Of a stretch of 34,591 bases of DNA, positions 7,844 to 14,384 are shown piece after piece. Under the pieces are notes generated by a model that had not been told where the DNA came from, did no database searches, and saw only the letters and a program-made list of their open reading frames with translations. Numbering within the stretch: the first letter of the stretch is position 1; the number at the start of each line of letters is the position of its first letter. Source of the stretch: an uncultured Clostridia bacterium (lineage in GTDB: Bacteria; Bacillota; Clostridia; Lachnospirales; Cellulosilyticaceae); NCBI GenBank assembly GCA_937921505.1, contig CAKZUB010000051.1:1-34591 (forward strand), written 5' to 3'. The translations under genes and the position numbers were made by a program.

Positions 7844-8986
7844 TTATTTCCAGCCAAAGGATTCAGCCAAATTAATAAAATAAGAAATAGTTTTTTCCTT
7901 AAACTTCTTATGTATTGCATTTTCAGTAATAGAGTTCCAAAATCTAGCGACTGTTGGATTAGGTGATAAAATCAATAAATTTTTCGCTAATGAATAAATA
8001 TCTATAAACTGTAGTTGAAAGTTCTTTTCTTGACAATGTAGTTCTATGTTATATTCATCGTCACCTTCCAAAGCACCATCTATACCTTTTACAAACAACA
8101 TTTTATTAAAATTAGAATCAATTACTTTCTTTACTGCATGAGATACATCGGTATAACGGAAATTTTTATCTTTTACTTCATTAGTAATAAATAACTGATT
8201 ATCTTTGTATACATCGATATCACTTATTTCATTACTAGAAGATCCCGATTGATTAACAGGATTTACAACTACTTTGTAATCAAAATATTGTTCCATATAT
8301 AAATCATATAATGCACCTACAATTAATACTGAAGTCTCACCTTCATTATTTTCTACCAGTGCACTTTGTATAAATTTCAGAATTTCATTATAGTCATTTT
8401 TTATAGGTCTAAGGTCATTAATATCATCATAAACTTTACTTTTATCTATTAAGTTATTTAACGCATGAATTAATAGTTTATAAGCATTATACCCTGTAAC
8501 GAGAGGTAAATTATCACATAGTAAATTAAGTAACATTTGGTCATTTCCTCTTCGCACAGGATTGCTTTTATCAAGGTGAGTGGCACGAGCAGGTTTATTC
8601 AAAAATGGTTCATTAGATCCACCAAGCGCCCTACCTAAGTTATTCATTTCAAATGGAACAAGAACAGAGTGACATAAAGATCTAGCGTCATATGCGCCAT
8701 CCAAAGCAGCGCCGGCCTGTAAAGCGAGAGGATTTATAGATGGATCGGTAGCTTTTGCTAATAAAGCATTTACTAAAATATATTTATACGTTTTGTGTGT
8801 ATTATCTAATATTTTATCTATAAACTGTGTTAAGCTTGAAATGTTATAGTATTTATCATTCGGTTCACGAACAGCCCAGTTAAAAGACTTGGATAATAAG
8901 CTATTGCTATTAGTATAGTTTTGTTCTTTAGCTTCTATGTAGGCTTTATTTAAGATGTTTTTAGCTTTTTCTGCATCAATAGACAT
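7844..8986 (-). CDS. Type II restriction endonuclease, SacI family
   Basis: A 380-residue protein recognizable as the SacI restriction endonuclease family from the block YILVNALLAKATDPSINPL, then DARSLCHSVLVPFE and the Gly-rich GGSNEPFLNKPAR. A likely catalytic core in the C-terminal half is EISDIDVYKDNQLFITNEVKDK, which has the Asp...Glu-x-Lys spacing of a PD-(D/E)XK nuclease. It is intact and normal in size. The start is set by CACAGGAGGTATTT ahead of the ATG (complement of 8984-8986). It converges on the second methyltransferase gene and would be transcribed from its own promoter, overlapped by a small palindrome, allowing delayed expression relative to the methylase. Family membership is recalled, and SacI specificity is not demonstrated. 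Confidence 0.82.
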   Translation of the reverse strand: MSIDAEKAKNILNKAYIEAKEQNYTNSNSLLSKSFNWAVREPNDKYYNISSLTQFIDKILDNTHKTYKYILVNALLAKATDPSINPLALQAGAALDGAYDARSLCHSVLVPFEMNNLGRALGGSNEPFLNKPARATHLDKSNPVRRGNDQMLLNLLCDNLPLVTGYNAYKLLIHALNNLIDKSKVYDDINDLRPIKNDYNEILKFIQSALVENNEGETSVLIVGALYDLYMEQYFDYKVVVNPVNQSGSSSNEISDIDVYKDNQLFITNEVKDKNFRYTDVSHAVKKVIDSNFNKMLFVKGIDGALEGDDEYNIELHCQEKNFQLQFIDIYSLAKNLLILSPNPTVARFWNSITENAIHKKFKEKTISYFINLAESFGWK

Positions 8987-9007
8987 AAATACCTCCTGTG
9001 TTTTTAA

Positions 9008-9040
9008 TTTGATTATATCAAATATTAATAAATATGTATA
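9008..9040 (-). promoter_or_regulatory. Promoter and palindromic operator of the SacI-family endonuclease
   Basis: On the minus strand, TATAAT (complement of 9012-9017) lies 17 bases from TATACA (complement of 9035-9040), a fair -35. The perfect palindrome TTTGAT-tat-ATCAAA at 9008-9022 covers the -10, so a bound repressor or controller would block it. A stronger TTGACA (complement of 9042-9047) is 24 bases away, too far for a normal spacer. Confidence 0.5.
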
Positions 9041-9128
9041 TTGTCAAAAAAATATTTAGAATCAATAGTAGAATATTTATTATATGAAAGATAACGTCAT
9101 CACAATATACAGAAAGTAGAAAATACCA

Positions 9129-9797
9129 TTAATCAGTAGAGGTGTCCTGAAGGGCCTTATCAATGTCTTTATATTTGGTATATCCCATATCAAGTATGCG
9201 ATAAAGGTATCTTGAAGCTACTGAACAATAGGGATGCCATTTTTTATAGCATTTTTCAACATCAATGGGCTTCGCTAGTTTGGTATTATATAGCCAGGTA
9301 TATGATTGTTGAAAAGCGCCATCTTCAAAAGGTAAAATATCCTCACGATTTAGTGCAAATATTAAATACATTTTTGCAGACCAATTACCTAATCCTTTAA
9401 GGTTAGTTATAGTTTTTATTACTTGATAATCAGACTCATCAAATAAAGCATCAAAATCTATTTGTTTATTAAGAACATACTCTGTGAGATTAAAGATATA
9501 AAATGCTTTGGACATTGATAAACCTATTGAACGCAAGTCATCAACAGTAAGCTGAGATATGGCATTTGGGGTTATTATTCCACCGCAAATTATACGAACT
9601 CTTTCAGCAATGATGGTAGCAACTTTATTTGAAAGCATTTGTCCAATTATAGTTTCTACTAAAAAAACATATGAATCTTTACCAAAAGAATAAGAAATAT
9701 CCCCTACTAGTCTAAAAACTTTAGCAAGTTGTTTGTCTTTTAGCGAAAGATATTTTATCGATTCCGAATTAGATGTTAATGCAACAGTTTTTGTCAT
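9129..9797 (-). CDS. HhH-GPD superfamily DNA glycosylase, AlkA-like
   Basis: A 222-residue DNA base-excision glycosylase of the helix-hairpin-helix-GPD superfamily. The hairpin LKGLGNWSA is at 133-141, the catalytic Asp is D159 in LPFEDGAF, and the C-terminal W-x-P-Y-C-S-V-A-S-R-Y-L motif (187-198) matches the AlkA/3-methyladenine glycosylase branch. There are no iron-sulfur cysteines as in EndoIII or MutY. AlkA enzymes remove alkylated bases, while some HhH relatives beside methyltransferases remove T from T:G. The start is preceded by AAGGAGCT, with a strong operator-covered promoter upstream. It is read in the same direction as the endonuclease, 142 bases away, and sits next to two cytosine methyltransferase units. 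A role in repairing methylation-linked damage is inference. Confidence 0.8.
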   Translation of the reverse strand: MTKTVALTSNSESIKYLSLKDKQLAKVFRLVGDISYSFGKDSYVFLVETIIGQMLSNKVATIIAERVRIICGGIITPNAISQLTVDDLRSIGLSMSKAFYIFNLTEYVLNKQIDFDALFDESDYQVIKTITNLKGLGNWSAKMYLIFALNREDILPFEDGAFQQSYTWLYNTKLAKPIDVEKCYKKWHPYCSVASRYLYRILDMGYTKYKDIDKALQDTSTD

Positions 9798-9815
9798 ATG
9801 TTTTAGCTCCTTGTG

Positions 9816-9867
9816 TAAGATATATAATTGTATTATACATTATATATCTTAAAATATTAACTGCCAA
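9816..9867 (-). promoter_or_regulatory. Strong promoter with a 13-bp palindromic operator for the glycosylase
   Basis: On the minus strand, TTGGCA (complement of 9862-9867), a 17-base spacer and TATAAT (complement of 9839-9844) form a near-consensus promoter. A perfect 13-base inverted repeat, TAAGATATATAAT at 9816-9828 with its complement at 9839-9851 around a 10-base loop, covers the -10 and the predicted transcript start near 9832. It could be a repressor site or a 5' hairpin. The arms differ from the endonuclease palindrome, so they are probably regulated separately. Confidence 0.65.
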
Positions 9868-9880
9868 AATAATTCCATAA

Positions 9881-9919
9881 AAAGCAATACTGGCGAGGAA
9901 ATCCTCCCAGTACTGCTTT
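9881..9919. terminator. Hairpin, probable terminator
   Basis: A long stem (AAAGCAATACTGGCGAGG at 9881-9898 pairing with CCTCCCAGTACTGCTTT, one bulge and one G-T pair) has a 4-base loop. Read on the minus strand it ends in GCTTTTTA, and on the plus strand in GCTTTCTT, so it would stop leftward transcription best. It lies just upstream of the leftward glycosylase promoter and insulates it. Confidence 0.6.
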
Positions 9920-9943
9920 CTTGTAGAAATATGTTCAGAAAAG

Positions 9944-9952
9944 TGTTACAAT
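9944..9952 (+). promoter_or_regulatory. Possible extended -10 promoter for the hairpin leader
   Basis: TGTTACAAT at 9944-9952 is an extended -10 element (TGn ahead of TACAAT) with no good -35. A transcript from here would begin with the long hairpin at 9967-10037 and continue into the DUF4268 nuclease gene. Confidence 0.4.
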
Positions 9953-9966
9953 AGATAAAAGTAACG

Positions 9967-10037
9967 AAAGCCCTAACATGACCCCCTTTGAAGTTAACTT
10001 GCAATGAAGTTAGAAAGTGTGGTTGTGTTGGGGCTTT
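9967..10037 (+). ncRNA. Long imperfect hairpin leader ahead of the DUF4268 gene
   Basis: The stretch folds on itself almost end to end. AAAGCCCTAACA at 9967-9978 pairs with TGTTGGGGCTTT at 10026-10037 (12 bp, one G-T pair), and pairing continues inward imperfectly (CATGACC with GGTTGTG, TAACTT with GAAGTTA). The 3' arm ends in GGGGCTTTTAT, which could act as an attenuator. It might be a structured regulatory RNA, an attenuator or a small palindromic element. It matches no RNA family I recognize. Confidence 0.4.
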
Positions 10038-10072
10038 TATAATTCAAAGGAGAAGTAGAGGGGACGGATTAC

Positions 10073-11176
10073 ATGTTTTTGATAAATCAGATAAAAAATG
10101 AAGCACATACAATACAAAAGAGGACATTTTCAGAGTTAGGACTTAAGGAGCGTAAGCACCTTCAAGAATGGATTGATAAAAATACAGACATGTTACATGA
10201 AAAATTATTAATTATACAAAAAGAGTTTGCAGGTTTTGATGATACTAATGAAAGACTCGATTTACTAGCTATTGATGAAAATGGTAATCTAGTAGTTATT
10301 GAAAATAAACTTGATGATTCAGGAAAGGATGTGACTTGGCAGGCTTTAAAATATGTTTCTTACTGTGCTAGCCTTACTAAAGACGATATTATTAATATTT
10401 ATCAAGACTATCTAGATAAGCAGGGTGGTAATGAAAATGCAGAAGATAAAATATTAACGTTTTTGGCGTATGAAGATATAGATGAAGTTGAAATAAACAA
10501 AGGGGATCAAAGAATTATTTTAATTGCAGCTAATTTTAGGAAAGAGGTCACATCTACTGTCATGTGGCTACTTGAACATAATATTAAAGTAAAGTGTATT
10601 AAAGTCACTCCTTATCGATTGAATGATGATATTTTAGTAGATTCAGAGCAAATTATTCCAGTAAAAGATATAGAAGAATATACGATTAAGTTGGCAAATA
10701 AAAAACAAACTGACAGACTGGACAAAGAAAAAGAACAAACAAGACATACTATTAGACGACAGTTTTGGGCAGAACTTTTAAGTGAGATGAAAAATACAAC
10801 AGATTTGTTTTCTAATATCAACTCCACAAAAGACAATTGGATTAACTGTGGAATAGGTTATGGTGGACTTTGTTATACTTGTGTTATTACCTCTGACTTT
10901 GTTAGATTCGAATTGGGGATTAACAAAGGAGCAAAAGAAGAAAACGAGTACATATTTGATCAAATATTAGAGAGTAAAGCAACGGTCGAAGAGAACTTTG
11001 GTGATCAACTTACATGGGAACGACTTGATAATAGAAAAAGTAGTAGGATAGCTTATTATTTAAAAGGAGTTAATGTTTTTAATCGCGATGATTGGGCTCA
11101 AATTATAGATTTTATGACTTCAAATATTACAAAGTTTGATAGTGCGATTAGGCCTGTTTTAAAAGAGTTATTATAA
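10073..11176 (+). CDS. PD-(D/E)XK nuclease-like protein with C-terminal DUF4268
   Basis: A 367-residue protein in two parts. The N-terminal half has a NucS/RecB-like nuclease core: RLDLLAID with D63, VVIENK with E77 and K79, then WQALKYVSYCA with Q90 and Y94. The C-terminal part, from about residue 225, fits DUF4268 (FWAELL, then GIGYGGLCYTCVI, RFELGI, FDQILESK, LTWERLDNRKSSRI). Such proteins are widespread near restriction and defense genes, and their role is not settled. The ribosome site is AGAGGGGAC before the ATG. It is preceded by a long hairpin leader and followed by a UDG-like gene in the same direction. Confidence 0.75.
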   Translation: MFLINQIKNEAHTIQKRTFSELGLKERKHLQEWIDKNTDMLHEKLLIIQKEFAGFDDTNERLDLLAIDENGNLVVIENKLDDSGKDVTWQALKYVSYCASLTKDDIINIYQDYLDKQGGNENAEDKILTFLAYEDIDEVEINKGDQRIILIAANFRKEVTSTVMWLLEHNIKVKCIKVTPYRLNDDILVDSEQIIPVKDIEEYTIKLANKKQTDRLDKEKEQTRHTIRRQFWAELLSEMKNTTDLFSNINSTKDNWINCGIGYGGLCYTCVITSDFVRFELGINKGAKEENEYIFDQILESKATVEENFGDQLTWERLDNRKSSRIAYYLKGVNVFNRDDWAQIIDFMTSNITKFDSAIRPVLKELL

Positions 11177-11180
11177 AATA

Positions 11181-11360
11181 AATGATACATTTGAAGTTAA
11201 AACCAAGAGTGAAAACCAGTTTCAATAGATAAATGGCTGTATTTCTGTTCCAGAACATTGCACTCAAGATGAAGTACATGATAAATTCATTAATTTTATC
11301 AAAAGTAATCACTGGTACTTTGGCGGAGGAGTAAAAGACTATAATAAACAACACACTTAA
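11181..11360 (+). pseudogene. Remnant of a small gene, in-frame stop
   Basis: One frame is open for 60 codons apart from a TAG at 11226-11228: NDTFEVKTKSENQFQ, a stop, then CISVPEHCTQDEVHDKF and FIKSNHWYFGGG. The second part reads like a real small protein ending in an aromatic-GGG segment, but it has no start codon or ribosome site of its own. The simplest reading is a short gene broken by a nonsense mutation. I do not know its function. Confidence 0.45.
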
Positions 11361-11373
11361 TAAGGAGGCTGAT

Positions 11374-12087
11374 ATGAATAGATCTAATTTGCCAATTATA
11401 CTTTTTGAAAATATGAAGATAGTTGAGCCATACCCTGAAAAAGTAGCACCAGTTCCTAAAATACTTGAAAGGACAGCTTTTTTCCCTGGCGGGTTAGGGT
11501 TATGGGATAGTAATGAATGTGAAAGAATTCCAAGCATCTTAGTTTTGGGACATGACTTTTCTACAGAAAGACAATACATAGAAATGCTGAATGAAGAACG
11601 AAATGGATTGACAGACCCAACTTGGAGAAATTTGATTAAGCTCTTTAATGAAGCGGGTATCCCTTTAGAAGATTGCTTCTTTTCCAATGTATTTATAGGC
11701 CTTAGAAAAACAAAGTCAATGACAGATGAATTCCCTGGTAATAGAGATAAAGAGTTTGTAAAAAGGAATTTGAAGTTCTTAACCTACCAAATCAATATGA
11801 TAAAACCGAAACTTATTATTACTTTAGGGAAATATGCTGCCGATATGTTAGTGCAGTTATCTCATACAGATTTATCAGAATGGAAAAACTATGAAGCCTT
11901 AAAAAAGCCTGATGTAGGGTTTATTAAGGCTGTTAATTTTAATGATGTCAAATGTAATTGCGTAGCCTTAGAACATCCATCAATGAGAAATAGTAATGTT
12001 AAACGAAGAAGATATGGTGACTTTGTTGGTAACGAAGCTGAAACCCTAATGCTGAAAGAAGCTTTGCACAATTGCAATTCATTTTAA
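11374..12087 (+). CDS. Uracil-DNA glycosylase superfamily-like protein
   Basis: A 237-residue protein with the layout of the UDG fold. A first strand, ILVLGHDFST (55-64), replaces the usual GxDPY or GExPG loop. TWRNLIKLFNEAGI and DCFFSNVFIGLR follow, then PKLIITLGKYAA (145-156). A late HPSMRN (201-206) fits the family's H-P-S substrate-interacting motif. No iron-sulfur cysteine set is seen, so it is not a family 4 or 5 enzyme. UDGs remove uracil or deaminated bases from DNA; this divergent version may act on another base or only bind. The ribosome site AAGGAGGCTGAT precedes the ATG. It follows the nuclease-like gene and may be cotranscribed with it. Confidence 0.6.
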   Translation: MNRSNLPIILFENMKIVEPYPEKVAPVPKILERTAFFPGGLGLWDSNECERIPSILVLGHDFSTERQYIEMLNEERNGLTDPTWRNLIKLFNEAGIPLEDCFFSNVFIGLRKTKSMTDEFPGNRDKEFVKRNLKFLTYQINMIKPKLIITLGKYAADMLVQLSHTDLSEWKNYEALKKPDVGFIKAVNFNDVKCNCVALEHPSMRNSNVKRRRYGDFVGNEAETLMLKEALHNCNSF

Positions 12088-12196
12088 TAAAAAGTATTGA
12101 TAAAGACAATAGAAAGGTGAAGAAAGATAACCAACTACTAAATAAAAGTTACTGCTATTATAAATTGTGATGAGATTAAAAGACTTGGGGGATAGG

Positions 12197-12733
12197 ATGA
12201 AGATACAAACACAAAGATTAGAATTAAGAGAATATAAAGAATGTGATATAGCAAATATATTCAAATTAAAGTCCTGTGATCATGTGTGGAAATACTCAAC
12301 ATATACTACAATTAGTACTTATACTGAGGCCGAACTTGAGCTTAAGAGCCTAATTGATATAAATCGTGAAAACCCCTATACTTTTAAAGCATTATATTTA
12401 AAAGATACAGACACGTATATTGGTGAAGCTGGGATTATATCTTACACTAAAAGTGCAAACCGTTGTGTTATTGGCTATAATCTATTGCCCGAATATTGGA
12501 ATCAAGGATATGCAACTGAAATATCAAAAGCAATTATCCAATATGCCTTTGCAGTATTGAAAGTAGAGCGCGTAGAAGCATTAGTTCAAGAGGAGAATAC
12601 TGCCTCAAGAAGAGTTATAGAGAAAACAGGGTTATTACTGGAAGGTATACTAAAACATTTTGCTTATATTAGAGGGAATTATGTTAATGTCTGTTACTAC
12701 GGCATAATTGCAGAAGAGTATAATATAAGATAA
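12197..12733 (+). CDS. GNAT N-acetyltransferase, RimJ/RimL type
   Basis: A 178-residue acetyl-CoA-dependent acetyltransferase of the RimJ/RimL-like branch. It starts with IQTQRLELREYKECD, typical of this group, and carries the acetyl-CoA segment YNLLPEYWNQGYATEISKAI and the late motif VQEENTASRRVIEKTGLLLEG followed by a hydrophobic strand. The frame is open back to GTG 12167, but GGGGGATAGG sits directly before ATG 12197, which gives the normal N-terminus. The substrate cannot be told; relatives acetylate ribosomal protein N-termini, antibiotics or small amines. It is probably a passenger gene of the island. Confidence 0.85.
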   Translation: MKIQTQRLELREYKECDIANIFKLKSCDHVWKYSTYTTISTYTEAELELKSLIDINRENPYTFKALYLKDTDTYIGEAGIISYTKSANRCVIGYNLLPEYWNQGYATEISKAIIQYAFAVLKVERVEALVQEENTASRRVIEKTGLLLEGILKHFAYIRGNYVNVCYYGIIAEEYNIR

Positions 12734-12757
12734 TGATAAATAAAGGATGTGATACAG

Positions 12758-12877
12758 ATGGATCTTTTAATTCAATTACTCAATATAATATTTGGTTTAG
12801 CTTTTATAGGACTAGTTATATACATAATGATTTTAGTCATTAAAGCCCTTAAAATATATATTAAAAAGAATTCATAA
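12758..12877 (+). CDS. Small single-pass membrane protein (39 residues)
   Basis: ATG at 12758, behind AAAGGATGTGATACAG, opens 39 codons with a continuous hydrophobic core (LLNIIFGLAFIGLVIYIMIL) and a lysine-rich tail (KIYIKKNS). The good ribosome site and the positive-inside tail support a real membrane micro-protein of unknown role. It lies 24 bases after the acetyltransferase gene. Confidence 0.55.
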   Translation: MDLLIQLLNIIFGLAFIGLVIYIMILVIKALKIYIKKNS

Positions 12878-12913
12878 TATTCCTAAGACATACGCTCAAA
12901 GGGGGATACTCTA

Positions 12914-13234
12914 GTGTTCCATGAAGTAACCTATGATGAAAATAGAAATATATATCAATCAATCTATAAAGCAACAGATGAAAGGACAGCTAAATGGATT
13001 GCAAATCAATACGAAAATATAGCGCTAAAAGAAGAAAGTCTCACAACGATTTTTGCATATAAAAGAGATGTAGTATTAAATAGTAAAAGCGAAGAAGCAA
13101 CTAATGATTTAAGAGATAAGCTAAACCATGAGTTAGCAGCAATCATGGCTGGCGTTCAGGAGATAGACCCTGATTATAGAGTTAAAGAGCACATATCTTG
13201 TGAAGTCAATAATGTTCAGCTTAGCAAGAGATAA
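12914..13234 (+). CDS. Hypothetical protein (106 residues)
   Basis: A 106-residue soluble, charged, probably mixed alpha/beta protein starting at GTG after AAAGGGGGATACTCTA. It begins FHEVTYDENRNIYQSIYKATDERTAKWIANQYENI and ends with ISCEVNNVQLSKR. There is no cysteine cluster or membrane segment, and I recognize no domain. It stands alone between the island and the first phage gene and could belong to either. Confidence 0.55.
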   Translation: MFHEVTYDENRNIYQSIYKATDERTAKWIANQYENIALKEESLTTIFAYKRDVVLNSKSEEATNDLRDKLNHELAAIMAGVQEIDPDYRVKEHISCEVNNVQLSKR

Positions 13235-13386
13235 TTTTTCAAATAATACATAATAATATTGGTAGCCGCCTCTCTACATGGTAATTTTGAGGCTTTTAAC
13301 ATATAAAGATTAGCTCAGAGCAATTTCGAACTTTTTATTGCACAGTATAACTCGTTAAATTTGTGTCAATATTTTTAAATACGACT

Positions 13387-13401
13387 TTTCAATGTTTGAA
13401 A
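13387..13401. promoter_or_regulatory. Small palindrome upstream of the sigma-like gene
   Basis: TTTCAA-tgt-TTGAAA, a perfect 6-base inverted repeat at 13387-13401, lies 30 bases before the first phage gene in an otherwise empty 196-base gap (13235-13430). It has the size of a repressor half-site pair. No clear promoter hexamers accompany it, so this is weak. Confidence 0.3.
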
Positions 13402-13430
13402 GTTAGTATTCATAAAGAAAGGCACATGGA

Positions 13431-13826
13431 ATGAAAATTAAATATGAGTTTGCCACAGGAGAAATAGTGGAGGTAGATGTACCAGCTGAGGTCGCAGAAG
13501 TCAGTATAAGGATTGACGAAGAAACAAAGCGGCAAAACAGAAAAGAAACTCGGCGGCATATATCACTATCGTTGCTAAAAGAGCAAGAGAATGGTCTAGA
13601 AAAAAATAAAGATGTTGTATTTACATTAGTAGAACAAAAAAACCAAATAAAAATTATTGAAAATGCCTTGAAGAGGTTACTGCCAGAACAGCAGGAACTC
13701 ATCTTCAAGGCATTTTTTTGTGAAAAAACAATATCTGAACTAGCTAAAGAAAAAGGAGTAACACCTAAAGCTATTAGAAATCGCTTAGATAGGATTTACA
13801 GGAAATTAAAGGAAATTCTTAATTAG
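13431..13826 (+). CDS. Phage sigma-70 region 4-like transcription factor
   Basis: A 131-residue protein. Its C-terminal half, LLPEQQELIFKAFFCEKTISELAKEKGVTPKAIRNRLDRIYRKLKEIL, is a sigma region 4 helix-turn-helix, while regions 1-3 are absent. The N-terminal part is acidic with an Arg-rich stretch near 38-43. Such short sigma-like proteins are common early regulators in clostridial phages and prophages. The ribosome site GAAAGGCAC precedes the ATG. It heads the phage replication gene run and is followed by an 85-base leader with inverted repeats. Confidence 0.7.
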   Translation: MKIKYEFATGEIVEVDVPAEVAEVSIRIDEETKRQNRKETRRHISLSLLKEQENGLEKNKDVVFTLVEQKNQIKIIENALKRLLPEQQELIFKAFFCEKTISELAKEKGVTPKAIRNRLDRIYRKLKEILN

Positions 13827-13837
13827 GGGGTCCCTTT

Positions 13838-13884
13838 TGGCCATTCACGTGGCTTATATATAGAGGCATTTATTTTGACCTCTA
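13838..13884 (+). promoter_or_regulatory. Non-coding leader with two small inverted repeats
   Basis: The gap after the sigma-like gene holds GCCA-ttcacg-TGGC, then TATATATA, then TAGAGG (13861-13866) pairing with CCTCTA (13879-13884). The mix of a palindrome and a TATATATA box just upstream of the replication run could be a phage-specific promoter read by the sigma-like protein. This is inference from position only. Confidence 0.3.
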
Positions 13885-13911
13885 ATATTTAGTCACGAGG
13901 AGGTAATCAAA

Positions 13912-14055
13912 ATGCAAACAATCACAATTACTATTACAAGTCCACAAATCAGCAACATCATTCTGAAACGAAGTAATACAGAAGTATCTGATGTAACAAG
14001 CAATCTAACCAGGTTACTCAAAATCATCCAACCTAAGGAGGCACAAAAACAATGA
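13912..14055 (+). CDS. Small hypothetical phage protein (47 residues)
   Basis: ATG at 13912, behind an excellent GAGGAGGTAATCAAA site, encodes 47 residues starting MQTITITITSPQISNIIL and ending QPKEAQKQ. The stop overlaps the next start (ATGA at 14052-14055), which supports real translation and coupling. Function unknown; it may be a small accessory protein of the early operon. Confidence 0.6.
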   Translation: MQTITITITSPQISNIILKRSNTEVSDVTSNLTRLLKIIQPKEAQKQ

Positions 14056-14384
14056 AACTTATTTTCATCTGTTCTCCTTATAGTGGAGACATTGAACGCA
14101 ACACCTTAAGAACACAGGCTTATTGTAGATTTGCTTATACAAAAGGCACTGTTCCATTTGCACCACATCTGCACAACACACAGTTCCTTGATGAAACGAT
14201 GAAAGAAGAACGGCAGGCCGGTATTGTACTTGGGTTGTATGTATTATCCCATTGTGATGAGCTATGGTGCTTTGGTAGCAAAACTACAGAAGGAATGAAC
14301 GTAGAACTAGAGGCAGCATCTAAGCTGGGTATTCCTATTAAGCATTTTACAGATATGTGTCAGGAGGCAGAAAGTAATGAATGA
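14052..14384 (+). CDS. DUF4406, nucleoside 2-deoxyribosyltransferase-like phage protein
   Basis: A 110-residue Rossmann-like protein: FICSPYSGDIERNTLRTQAYCRFAYTKG at the start, a central APHLHNTQFLD and LYVLSHCDELWCFG, then GMNVELEAASKLGIPI with the conserved Glu of the deoxyribosyltransferase fold. It is a frequent phage early gene and could act in nucleotide salvage, though activity is not established. It is coupled to the 47-residue gene before it (ATGA overlap) and to the gene after it (8-base overlap). Confidence 0.75.
   Translation: MKLIFICSPYSGDIERNTLRTQAYCRFAYTKGTVPFAPHLHNTQFLDETMKEERQAGIVLGLYVLSHCDELWCFGSKTTEGMNVELEAASKLGIPIKHFTDMCQEAESNE

Noticed and set aside
11148..11687. 179-codon minus-strand frame overlapping the UDG-like gene
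   Set aside because: It is antisense to a gene with strong domain motifs, has no family resemblance and no ribosome site.
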